Assembly: GCA_022567275.1 (NCBI GenBank)
Contig: JADFHH010000140.1
Coordinates: forward strand, 1 to 5,541
DNA from: Pseudomonadota bacterium
Lineage (GTDB): Bacteria; Pseudomonadota; Alphaproteobacteria; Rhizobiales; Methyloligellaceae
DNA: 5,541 nucleotides
Direction: 5' to 3'
Within the stretch, counting starts at the first letter, position 1. Every line of letters starts with the position of its first letter. The notes beneath the pieces were generated by a model. It was not told where the DNA came from, searched no databases, and saw only the letters and a program-made list of their open reading frames with translations. A program made the position numbers and the translations under genes. Positions 1 to 5,541 of the stretch are shown here, one piece after another.

Positions 1-1
1 C

Positions 2-178
2 ATCAGGCCCCTCGTGTTCGTGGGTTCCCTCGCCTTTCCCGCCATTTTCGCCGGGCTGATCGCGGCATCGGGCTACACCGCCGCCCTGCTAACCGTCGCC
101 GCCGCCACGTTCGCGACGGGCATTTATGTTTATATGAGCCTGAGCCGTGCGCCTCAAAACAACCCACCCTCCCCTTGA
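2..178 (+). CDS. C-terminal fragment of a membrane transporter, MFS-like (5' end outside the window)
   Basis: An open frame enters from the left edge and runs 58 codons to TGA at 176-178. The translation has two hydrophobic stretches, at about residues 4-21 (LVFVGSLAFPAIFAGLIA) and 26-46 (YTAALLTVAAATFATGIYVY), joined by a short SGYTAA turn, then a short polar tail. This fits the last two transmembrane helices of an inner-membrane permease. The small-residue-rich helix, Gly-Tyr turn and second helix resemble the TM11-TM12 end of major facilitator superfamily carriers, but 58 residues cannot prove the family. It converges on the ligase operon, so it is not co-transcribed with it. By analogy with SauU, the MFS sulfoacetate importer of Cupriavidus necator, it could be the uptake system of this locus; that is inference. 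The last residues (NNPPSP) are encoded by the palindromic repeat, so the C-terminus may have been altered by repeat insertion. Confidence 0.6.
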   Translation: MRPLVFVGSLAFPAIFAGLIAASGYTAALLTVAAATFATGIYVYMSLSRAPQNNPPSP

Positions 179-187
179 CGGGGAGGG
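167..187. repeat. GC-rich palindromic repeat, possible bidirectional terminator
   Basis: A perfect 8-bp inverted repeat, CCCTCCCC (167-174) and GGGGAGGG (180-187), flanks the 5-base loop TTGAC. It sits between two convergent genes. The stop codon of the left gene (TGA, 176-178) is inside the loop, and the ligase alpha gene ends 14 bases beyond it. On the minus strand the hairpin is followed after a few bases by a T-rich GGGTTGTTTTG stretch, so it could terminate the ligase operon. On the plus strand no T-run follows. Repeats with this ACCCTCCCCTTGA core are, from general knowledge, frequent in alphaproteobacterial intergenic DNA. The hairpin is directly visible; the terminator role is inferred. 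Confidence 0.6.
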
Positions 188-200
188 GAATCATGGCCAC

Positions 201-1079
201 CTAAACGCCAAGCCGCTCCTTGAGCGCGCCGGGCAACATCGAGGGCGTCGGCAGTACGGCGACGCCGGCCGCTTCGAGCGCCTTTTTCTTGCCCGCGTAA
301 GTGCCCTTGTCACCCATGACAATGGCGCCGGCGTGGCCCATTTTTTTACCCGGCGGCGAGGCCGCTCCGGCCAGGAAGGCGACAATGGGCTTCGACATGC
401 CCCGGGCATAGTCCGCCGCCTCTTCCTCCATGGAACCGCCAATTTCGCCGATGAGGGCGACCGCTTGCGTCCTGTCATCTGCATCGAGACACGCAAGGGC
501 AGCGAGCGCGTCAGTGCCGATGACGGGATCGCCGCCGATGCCGATGAAGGCGGAAATGCCAAGACCGGCCTGCACCAGATCGAGGCACACCAGGGTGCCG
601 AGACTGCCCGAGCGCGAGATGACGCCGATGCATCCGGGCTTGAACACGCGCGCATTAAAAGCCGGCATGAAGCCGACGAAACATTCGCCCGGCGTGACGA
701 TCCCGGCGGTGTTCGGCCCGATGACGGATGCTCCGGCCTCGCGCGCGGCCGATAAAAAATACATCACATCATGGACCGGCACATGCTCGGTCAAAATGAC
801 GATCTTTTTTATCCCCGCTTTCAGCGCGTCGAGCACGGAGGATTTGACGCCCGGCGGCGGCACGATCACGCAGGCGCAATCGATTGGTTTGTCCTGATCT
901 TTTGCCGCATCCACCGCCGATCCCCAGACCGGCAGCCCGAGATGTTCGATCCCCGCCTTTTTCGGGTTCACGCCGCCGATCACTTTGGTGCCATATTCGG
1001 CCATACGCTGCGACCAGAATGTCGCCTGGCGGCCGGTGATGCCCTGCACGAGCACGCTCTCGGCCCCGCGAACGATCAT
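201..1079 (-). CDS. ADP-forming acyl-CoA ligase, alpha subunit (SucD-like; probable sulfoacetate-CoA ligase)
   Basis: This 292-residue protein has the length and layout of succinyl-CoA synthetase alpha. The N-terminal CoA-binding Rossmann domain carries GITGRQATFWSQRM (13-26) and GGVNPKKAG (35-43). The ligase domain carries GPNTAGIVTPGEC (121-132), GVISRSGSLGT (152-162), IGEIGGSMEEEAA (210-222) and KKMGHAGAIV (245-254). His249 in GHAGA is the residue that is phosphorylated in this family. With the beta subunit it would catalyse acid + CoA + ATP = acyl-CoA + ADP + phosphate in the cytoplasm. The start at 1079 is chosen because it is an ATG with GGAGG 7 bases upstream (1087-1091) and it places the family N-terminus correctly; the frame is open further upstream to a GTG at 1199, but that part overlaps the beta gene. 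The ATG overlaps the beta stop codon by 4 bp (ATGA), which suggests translational coupling and equal subunit amounts. No other TCA-cycle gene is present. The neighbours are a SauS-type dehydrogenase and xsc, so sulfoacetate is the likely acid. Succinate, malate (as in MtkB) or another acid cannot be excluded. Confidence 0.87.
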   Translation of the reverse strand: MIVRGAESVLVQGITGRQATFWSQRMAEYGTKVIGGVNPKKAGIEHLGLPVWGSAVDAAKDQDKPIDCACVIVPPPGVKSSVLDALKAGIKKIVILTEHVPVHDVMYFLSAAREAGASVIGPNTAGIVTPGECFVGFMPAFNARVFKPGCIGVISRSGSLGTLVCLDLVQAGLGISAFIGIGGDPVIGTDALAALACLDADDRTQAVALIGEIGGSMEEEAADYARGMSKPIVAFLAGAASPPGKKMGHAGAIVMGDKGTYAGKKKALEAAGVAVLPTPSMLPGALKERLGV

Positions 1080-2188
1080 TTCGCCGCCTCCACCGCCGCC
1101 TTCACCGCCGCGTCCATCGAGGGCAACGGCTCGACACCGAGCTTTTGCTTCAGCATGGCTCTGGCCTCGTCCTCGCCGGTGCCGCCGAGCGCCCAGCACA
1201 CCGGCACCCGCGGGTCCACCTCATCCCACGCCTCCAGCACGCCGCCCGTCATGACATCGGTGCGGGCGATGGCGCCGCAGAAATTTATCAGCAGGGATTT
1301 TACGCGAGGGTTGCCCAGCACCACCTCCAGCGCCTGTTTGCCGAGCACGAATGCGTTGCCGCCGATCTCCAGGAAATTGGCCGGCGCGCCGCCATAATGC
1401 GAGATGGCGTCCATGGTGGTCATGGTCAGCCCGGCACCGTTCGAGAGCACCCCGACGCTGCCCTCGAGCTCGATATATTTGAAACCGATTTTTTGTCCGC
1501 GCCGCTCAAGCTCGGTGAGCTTTTCAGGCGTGCCAAGCTCAGCCAGTTCCTGATGGCGGCGCAGGGCTGAATCGTCGAGCGTGAACTTGCAATCAAGCGC
1601 GATAATTTTTCCGTCTTGCGCTACGACCAGCGGGTTGATCTCCATCAGCTCCGCGTCGTTGTCCGCATAGGCCGTGTAGAGTTTTGCCAGCACATCGAGC
1701 AGCTTTTCGCGCGCCACGCCGTCAATTTGGGGAATCGCGGCTTGCAGCGCACCGGCTCGCAACCCTTCGCGGATGTCGATGGGAATACGCACCAAAGCGT
1801 CCGGGTGCTGTTCCTCGATGTCCATGCCGCCATCCTCGGAAAACAACAGCAGCGGCCCCTTGGTGGCGGCATCGTTCAGCACCGCGGTGTAAAACTCTTT
1901 CGCGATCCGGACCTGCCGCTCGACCAGCACGGATTTTACCGGATGTCCGGCGATCTCCATGCCTAGGATGCGCGCCGCTTCGTTTCGTGCTTCCTGCGGC
2001 GTGTCAGCAAGGGCGATACCACCGGCCTTGCCCCGCTTGCCGGCGGGCACTTGCGCCTTGACCACGCACGGGCCGAGTTTCTCCGCCAGGGCGGCCGCTT
2101 CCTCCGCGTCAAAAGCCAGGCCGCCATCGGGCACGGCGATGCCGGCGGCCTTCAGCAGCGGTTTTGCCGCGTGTTCCTCGAAATTCAT
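1076..2188 (-). CDS. ADP-forming acyl-CoA ligase, beta subunit (SucC-like; probable sulfoacetate-CoA ligase)
   Basis: This 370-residue protein matches succinyl-CoA synthetase beta (388 residues in E. coli). An N-terminal ATP-grasp domain has NFEEHAAKPLL (2-12), the nucleotide-binding VVKAQVPAGKRGKAGGI (42-58) and the metal-binding MEINPL (182-187). A C-terminal CoA-ligase flavodoxin-like domain has LSNGAGLTMTTMD (248-260), GGAPANFLEIGG (266-277) and NFCGAIARTD (302-311). It binds ATP and, with the alpha subunit, forms the acyl-CoA. The E. coli counterpart of the last motif is NIFGGIVRCD, so a loop near the active site differs, which fits a substrate other than succinate. The start at 2188 is an ATG preceded by purine-rich GGGGGCGGGTGAGGGT and aligns with the usual MN.HE.QAK start. 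The open frame reaches a TTG at 2239, but that would overlap the dehydrogenase gene and add 17 unrelated residues. It lies 29 bases after the dehydrogenase, in the same operon. Two-subunit ADP-forming sulfoacetate-CoA ligases (SqwKL) are the functional precedent; malate-CoA or succinate-CoA ligase are alternatives. Confidence 0.86.
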   Translation of the reverse strand: MNFEEHAAKPLLKAAGIAVPDGGLAFDAEEAAALAEKLGPCVVKAQVPAGKRGKAGGIALADTPQEARNEAARILGMEIAGHPVKSVLVERQVRIAKEFYTAVLNDAATKGPLLLFSEDGGMDIEEQHPDALVRIPIDIREGLRAGALQAAIPQIDGVAREKLLDVLAKLYTAYADNDAELMEINPLVVAQDGKIIALDCKFTLDDSALRRHQELAELGTPEKLTELERRGQKIGFKYIELEGSVGVLSNGAGLTMTTMDAISHYGGAPANFLEIGGNAFVLGKQALEVVLGNPRVKSLLINFCGAIARTDVMTGGVLEAWDEVDPRVPVCWALGGTGEDEARAMLKQKLGVEPLPSMDAAVKAAVEAAK

Positions 2189-2217
2189 ACCCTCACCCGC
2201 CCCCTGAGCCGCGCCTG

Positions 2218-3609
2218 TTATTTTCCGTATTTTTCCCAATAGCCGCCGAACAGCTCATTCTCGCCCGGCTTGTCCTCGGGGATGGTCGTCACCAGATGGG
2301 TGATGTTGAGAAAACAGCGATAGTTCAGATTATCGGTGATGGAGTTTCCCTGCCAGGTGCCGCAGCCCATCGACAGGGTGAAGGGCAGGCCATTGTCGAA
2401 GCCGCCGCCATTGCCAAAAGTGTGCGCCTGATTGACCAGCACCCGCACCACGTCGATCTCCTCGGCCAACTCACGGGCATGATGCATATTTTGCGTATGG
2501 ATGCCGATGGAATGGCCTTTTCCCAGATGATCGAGAATTTCCGCACCGATGCGTTTGGCTTGCGTGAAATCCTTGGCCCGGTAGAGCGTGAGGACCAGTG
2601 AAAGCTTTTCATCCGAAAGCGGATGGTCTGGGCCGATGCCGGTTTCCTCGACCATGAAAAATTTGGCGGATTTCGCATCGCCGCCGAGGCCAAAGGCCTG
2701 CGCCAGCACGGCTGCGTCCCTGGCGATGATGTCGCGGTTGAGTTTCCCCTCCCGCCACAGCACCTCGACGATCGCCCTGCCTTCCTCTTCGCTCGCCAGA
2801 TAGCCGCCGGCGCGGACCAGCGCGGCGAGGGCGCTCTCGTAAATTTCATCGACAATGATGAGCGAATTCTCCGATGAGCACGACGTGGAATTATCGAAAA
2901 TTTTCGAGGCGCAAATTTTTTCCGCCGCGTCATCGAGATCGGCGGACGCGTCGATGATGACGGGCACATTGCCCGCCCCCACGCCAATCGCCGGTTTGCC
3001 GGATGAATAGGCGCGGCGCACATTGTTCTGGGAGCCGGTCACCACCACCAGATCGGCCGCGCCCATCAGTTGCGCCGTGGACTCGCGGGTGACGGGCTGG
3101 GGCAGTATTTGCACCAGATCGCGCGGCGCGGCGATCTTGGAAAGTTCCGCGCGCATGGCCTCCACCGTCGCGCTGGTCGCGCTCCAGGCCAGCGGCGAGG
3201 GCGCGATGATGACGGCGTTGCCGCCCTTGATGGCCATCATCGCCTTGTTGACGGGGGTGGCGGAGGGATTGGTCGCGGGCGTGACGGCGGCCACCACGCC
3301 GACCGGCTTGGCGTATTTCACCAGCCCTTTCTCAGGCAATTCCTCGATGATGCCGGTGGATTTGACGCGCATCAGATCGCGCAGGGTGCCGAAGGTTTTT
3401 CGCTGGTTTTTTATAATCTTGCTCGCGACATCGCCAAGCCCGGTGACCTCGACCGCAAGCTCCGCAAACGCCCTGGCGTTGTCCGGTTTATACAGCGACC
3501 AGGCGAGCGCGGTGACCGCCTCGTCCAGTCTCTCCTGGGATGCGCTTGCGAATTCTCTCATCGCCGCGCGCCCGCGCGCAATCAGTTCTCCCGTCACATC
3601 TGGCTTCAT
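2218..3609 (-). CDS. sauS: CoA-acylating aldehyde dehydrogenase, probable sulfoacetaldehyde dehydrogenase (acylating)
   Basis: This 463-residue protein belongs to the acylating aldehyde dehydrogenases (EutE/PduP/AdhE N-domain/SauS). Seen in order: the Rossmann entry PVGVVAAVTPATNPSATPVNK (about 102-122), AIKGGNAVIIAPSP (126-139), VVVTGSQNNVRRAYSSGKP (188-206), GVGAGNVPVIID (209-220), catalytic Cys244 in DNSTSCSSENS (239-249), and HTFGNGGGFDNGLP (396-409) near the C-terminus. The GAGNVP segment stands where hydrolytic aldehyde dehydrogenases carry their general-base Glu, as expected for CoA-dependent enzymes. The reaction is aldehyde + CoA + NAD(P)+ = acyl-CoA + NAD(P)H. Beside xsc and an acyl-CoA ligase the substrate pair is most likely sulfoacetaldehyde and sulfoacetyl-CoA, with reduction of the acyl-CoA in sulfoacetate catabolism. 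The ATG at 3609 is the only good start; AAGTGG just upstream is a weak ribosome site. It is the first gene of the minus-strand operon, transcribed away from xsc. NAD versus NADP use cannot be read safely. Acetaldehyde or propionaldehyde dehydrogenase is the alternative, but no microcompartment targeting extension or microcompartment gene is seen. Confidence 0.85.
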   Translation of the reverse strand: MKPDVTGELIARGRAAMREFASASQERLDEAVTALAWSLYKPDNARAFAELAVEVTGLGDVASKIIKNQRKTFGTLRDLMRVKSTGIIEELPEKGLVKYAKPVGVVAAVTPATNPSATPVNKAMMAIKGGNAVIIAPSPLAWSATSATVEAMRAELSKIAAPRDLVQILPQPVTRESTAQLMGAADLVVVTGSQNNVRRAYSSGKPAIGVGAGNVPVIIDASADLDDAAEKICASKIFDNSTSCSSENSLIIVDEIYESALAALVRAGGYLASEEEGRAIVEVLWREGKLNRDIIARDAAVLAQAFGLGGDAKSAKFFMVEETGIGPDHPLSDEKLSLVLTLYRAKDFTQAKRIGAEILDHLGKGHSIGIHTQNMHHARELAEEIDVVRVLVNQAHTFGNGGGFDNGLPFTLSMGCGTWQGNSITDNLNYRCFLNITHLVTTIPEDKPGENELFGGYWEKYGK

Positions 3610-3653
3610 TCCACTTGACCCAAAATTTTTTCATTTCCGCTTGCACGAACAGG

Positions 3654-3681
3654 ATTATCGCACCTGGACTCAAATTGACAG
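3654..3681 (-). promoter_or_regulatory. Putative promoter of the dehydrogenase-ligase operon
   Basis: Read on the minus strand, CTGTCA (3681-3676, 4 of 6 to TTGACA) is followed after 16 bases by GATAAT (3659-3654, 5 of 6 to TATAAT). Transcription would begin near 3647, giving a leader of about 38 bases before the ATG at 3609. The -35 box overlaps that of the divergent xsc promoter. This is a sigma70 consensus match only. Confidence 0.4.
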
Positions 3682-3692
3682 ATTTCATCAAT
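3674..3692. promoter_or_regulatory. Inverted repeat over the divergent promoters, possible operator
   Basis: ATTGA (3674-3678) and TCAAT (3688-3692) form a perfect 5-bp dyad with a 9-base gap. It covers the -35 boxes of both putative promoters, where a regulator could control both directions at once. The arms are short and could arise by chance, and no regulator gene lies in the window to suggest a family. Confidence 0.25.
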
Positions 3693-3702
3693 CTCGTAAA
3701 AC
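3675..3702 (+). promoter_or_regulatory. Putative xsc promoter
   Basis: A perfect -35 box TTGACA (3675-3680) is followed after 16 bases by TAAAAC (3697-3702), which matches TATAAT at 4 of 6 positions. Transcription would start near 3709, leaving a leader of about 37 bases to the xsc ATG. The -35 is strong, the -10 mediocre, and the 16-base spacer one below optimum, which would suit an activated or inducible promoter. Consensus match only. Confidence 0.45.
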
Positions 3703-3736
3703 GGGGGCGTAAGCTTGCAAAGAGAAAAAAGAAATC

Positions 3737-3740
3737 GAGG
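3737..3740 (+). promoter_or_regulatory. xsc ribosome binding site
   Basis: GAGG lies 5 bases before the ATG at 3746 and decides the xsc start. Another ATG at 3741 directly follows the GAGG but is in a different frame and too close to it. Confidence 0.7.
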
Positions 3741-3745
3741 ATGCC

Positions 3746-5512
3746 ATGACCCGAATGACGCCCAGTGAAGCTTTTGTCGAAACCCTGATTGCCCAGGGCG
3801 TCACGGAAATATTCGGTATTGCCGGTTCCGCCTTCATGGACGCCATGGATTTGTTTCCAACCGCCGGCATCCGCTTTATCCCGACCGCGCATGAACAAGG
3901 CGCGGGGCATATGGCGGATGGTTATGCGCGCGCAAGCGGGCGCCATGGCGTGTGCATCGGCCAGAACGGTCCCGGCGTCACCAATTACGTGACCTCCACG
4001 GCGGCCGCCTTCTGGGCGCATTCCCCCGTCGTGGTCATTACCCCGGAAACCGGCTCGGTGACCCAGGGGCTGGGCGGGTTTCAGGAAGCCCATCAGCTGC
4101 CCTTCTTCGAGGAAATCACAAAGTATCAGGCGCACGTCAACAATCCCGTGCGCATGGCGGAGCTGACCGCGCGCGCCTTCGACATGGCGATGTCCGAGCG
4201 CGGCCCAGCACAGCTCAATATTCCGCGCGACTATTTCTATGGCGATTTCGATTATGAGATACCGCAGCCTAAAACCATTTTGCGCGGCCCCGGCGCGGAT
4301 GAAAGCCTCGATGAAGCGGCCGGCATTCTGGCGGGCGCGAAATTTCCCGTCATTATCGCCGGCGGCGGCGTCATTTTCTCCGATGGCGTCGATGAGGCGG
4401 TGGCGCTCGCCGAAGCCCTCGATGCGCCGGTGGTGAATGCCTATCTGCACAATGATTCATTTCCCGCAAGCCATCCCTTGTGGTGCGGGCCGCTCGGCTA
4501 TCAGGGGTCCAAGGCGGGCATGAAACTGCTGGCCCAGGCGGACGTGGTGCTGGCGCTCGGCACCCGGCTCGGCCCGTTCGGCACCCTGCCGCAATACGAG
4601 ATCGAATATTGGCCGGAAAAAGCGAAAATCATTCAGATCGACACCGACCACAAGATGCTCGGCCTGGTGAAGAAGATTTCCTGCGGCATCGTTGGCGACG
4701 CCAGGGCTGCCTCCAGGGCGCTCGCCTACCGGCTCGCCAACCGAAAACTCGCCTGCACGGCCAACAGGGAGGAACGGCTGAGGGAGATAAAAAAACAGAA
4801 AGACGCATGGGAAACCGAGCTCGATGGCTGGGAGCATGAAAAAGACGTGTGGAGCCTCGAGCAGATCAAGGACTCGCCTTATATGCATCCGCGCCAGATG
4901 CTGCGCGCGCTTGAAAGCGCCATGCCGGACGATGTGATGGTGTCCACCGACATCGGCAATATCTGCTCGATCTCAAACTCGTATTTGCGCTTCAACCGGC
5001 CCAATTCCATGTTCGCCGCCATGAGCTTCGGCAATTGCGGTTACGCCTTCCCGGCGATCATCGGGGCCAAGGTGGCGGCGCCCGAGCGCCCGGCTGTCGC
5101 CTATGTGGGAGACGGCGCCTGGGGCATGAGCTTCGGCGAGATACTGACCTGCGTGCGCGAGCGGATCCCGGTGACGGTGGTGGTCTTCCACAACAAGCAG
5201 TGGGGCGCCGAGAAGAAGAACCAGGTGGATTTCTACGGCAACCGTTTCCTCGGCACCAACCTTGAGAACCCCAGCTTCGCGGAAATCGCCCGCGCCATGG
5301 GCGCCGAAGGCCGTGTGGTCTCCCATCTCGGCGATGTGGGCGAGGCCCTGGAGAGGGCCTGCGACGCCCAAGATGACGGCAAGACGACGATCTTGGAAGT
5401 CGAGGTCACCCAGGAACTCGGCGATCCGTTCCGCCGGGACGCGCTGAAATACCCCGCCCGCATGCTCGAGAAATACAAGCACACCGACGTCCCCGAGGGC
5501 GGCGTCAATTAA
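3746..5512 (+). CDS. xsc: Sulfoacetaldehyde acetyltransferase (thiamine diphosphate-dependent)
   Basis: This enzyme converts sulfoacetaldehyde and phosphate to acetyl phosphate and sulfite, the C-S cleavage step shared by taurine, isethionate and sulfoacetate catabolism in the cytoplasm. The 588-residue length is typical for Xsc. The N-terminal pyrimidine-binding domain has the TPP-activating Glu50 in PTAHEQGAGHMADGYARASG (46-65) and GQNGPGVTNYVTS (72-84). The Xsc-type segment VVVITPETGSVTQGLGGFQE (95-114), then LPFFEEITKYQ (118-128) and GPAQLNIPRDYFYGD (153-167), separates it from acetolactate synthase and related enzymes. A middle domain follows (about 185-330). The C-terminal domain has the TPP/Mg signature starting GDGAWGMSFGE (455-465) and ending at Asn483 in VVFHNKQWG. 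The start at 3746 has a good ribosome site. It is divergent from the dehydrogenase-ligase operon that would supply sulfoacetaldehyde. A phosphate acetyltransferase gene (pta), which often accompanies xsc, is not in the window and may lie to the right. Confidence 0.97.
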   Translation: MTRMTPSEAFVETLIAQGVTEIFGIAGSAFMDAMDLFPTAGIRFIPTAHEQGAGHMADGYARASGRHGVCIGQNGPGVTNYVTSTAAAFWAHSPVVVITPETGSVTQGLGGFQEAHQLPFFEEITKYQAHVNNPVRMAELTARAFDMAMSERGPAQLNIPRDYFYGDFDYEIPQPKTILRGPGADESLDEAAGILAGAKFPVIIAGGGVIFSDGVDEAVALAEALDAPVVNAYLHNDSFPASHPLWCGPLGYQGSKAGMKLLAQADVVLALGTRLGPFGTLPQYEIEYWPEKAKIIQIDTDHKMLGLVKKISCGIVGDARAASRALAYRLANRKLACTANREERLREIKKQKDAWETELDGWEHEKDVWSLEQIKDSPYMHPRQMLRALESAMPDDVMVSTDIGNICSISNSYLRFNRPNSMFAAMSFGNCGYAFPAIIGAKVAAPERPAVAYVGDGAWGMSFGEILTCVRERIPVTVVVFHNKQWGAEKKNQVDFYGNRFLGTNLENPSFAEIARAMGAEGRVVSHLGDVGEALERACDAQDDGKTTILEVEVTQELGDPFRRDALKYPARMLEKYKHTDVPEGGVN

Positions 5513-5541
5513 GCGCGCCGGTGCTTGTTATAAGATGAGCC

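Noticed and set aside
147..755. 202-codon open frame on the plus strand opposite the ligase alpha gene
   Set aside because: Composition is Arg/Gly/Asp-rich with no motif, and it lies entirely opposite a well-supported gene. It begins inside the permease 3' end.
1076..2239. Longer beta subunit starting at the TTG at 2239
   Set aside because: It would overlap the dehydrogenase end by 22 bases, use a rare start codon and add 17 residues absent from the family. The ATG at 2188 matches the family N-terminus.
3488..4450. 320-codon open frame on the minus strand across the intergenic region and the first part of xsc
   Set aside because: It is antisense to xsc and the dehydrogenase start, has no recognisable domain, and both overlapped genes have clear family motifs. 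It is a by-product of high GC.
4973..5482. 169-codon open frame on the minus strand opposite the xsc 3' half
   Set aside because: It is the antisense shadow of the TPP-binding domain of xsc and has no ribosome site or known motif.
3746..5512. Acetolactate synthase or another TPP-dependent decarboxylase instead of Xsc
   Set aside because: The TPETGSVTQGLGGFQE and NIPRDYFYG segments and the sulfonate context are Xsc-like, and no FAD-enzyme partner or small subunit gene is present.
5535..5541. ATGAGCC at the right edge as the start of a next gene
   Set aside because: Only two codons are visible and no Shine-Dalgarno sequence precedes it, so nothing supports a gene.

Overview
The window is about 60% GC by eye and looks like a proteobacterial chromosome. 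An alphaproteobacterium is the best guess, because of the GGC/GCC-rich codon use and a GGGGAGGG-type palindromic repeat common in intergenic DNA of that class. No rRNA, tRNA, CRISPR array or insertion sequence is visible. The taxon is inference; the gene identities below rest on motifs that can be read in the translations.

Layout. Bases 2-178 (+) are the last 58 codons of a membrane protein, probably an MFS-type permease. Its stop codon lies in the loop of a palindromic repeat (167-187). That repeat separates it from a convergent three-gene minus-strand operon, read from right to left: a CoA-acylating aldehyde dehydrogenase of the SauS/EutE type (3609-2218), then a two-subunit ADP-forming acyl-CoA ligase related to succinyl-CoA synthetase (beta 2188-1076, alpha 1079-201). 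The two ligase genes overlap by 4 bp (ATGA). A 136-bp divergent intergenic region (3610-3745) separates this operon from xsc, sulfoacetaldehyde acetyltransferase (3746-5512, +). Perfect or near-consensus -35 boxes for the two directions appear to overlap in it. The last 29 bases contain no assignable gene.

How the genes fit together. Xsc makes acetyl phosphate and sulfite from sulfoacetaldehyde and phosphate. An acylating dehydrogenase beside it can interconvert sulfoacetaldehyde and sulfoacetyl-CoA. A SucCD-like ligase can interconvert sulfoacetyl-CoA plus ADP and phosphate with sulfoacetate plus ATP. The simplest reading is a sulfoacetate-use module: uptake (possibly by the truncated permease), activation to sulfoacetyl-CoA, reduction to sulfoacetaldehyde, then C-S cleavage by Xsc. 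It resembles the sauRSTU pathway of Cupriavidus necator, but the AMP-forming ligase SauT is replaced by an ADP-forming two-subunit ligase. Such ligases are known for sulfoacetate from the SqwKL enzymes of anaerobic sulfoglycolytic bacteria. Substrate assignment of the ligase and dehydrogenase is inferred from context and has not been shown.
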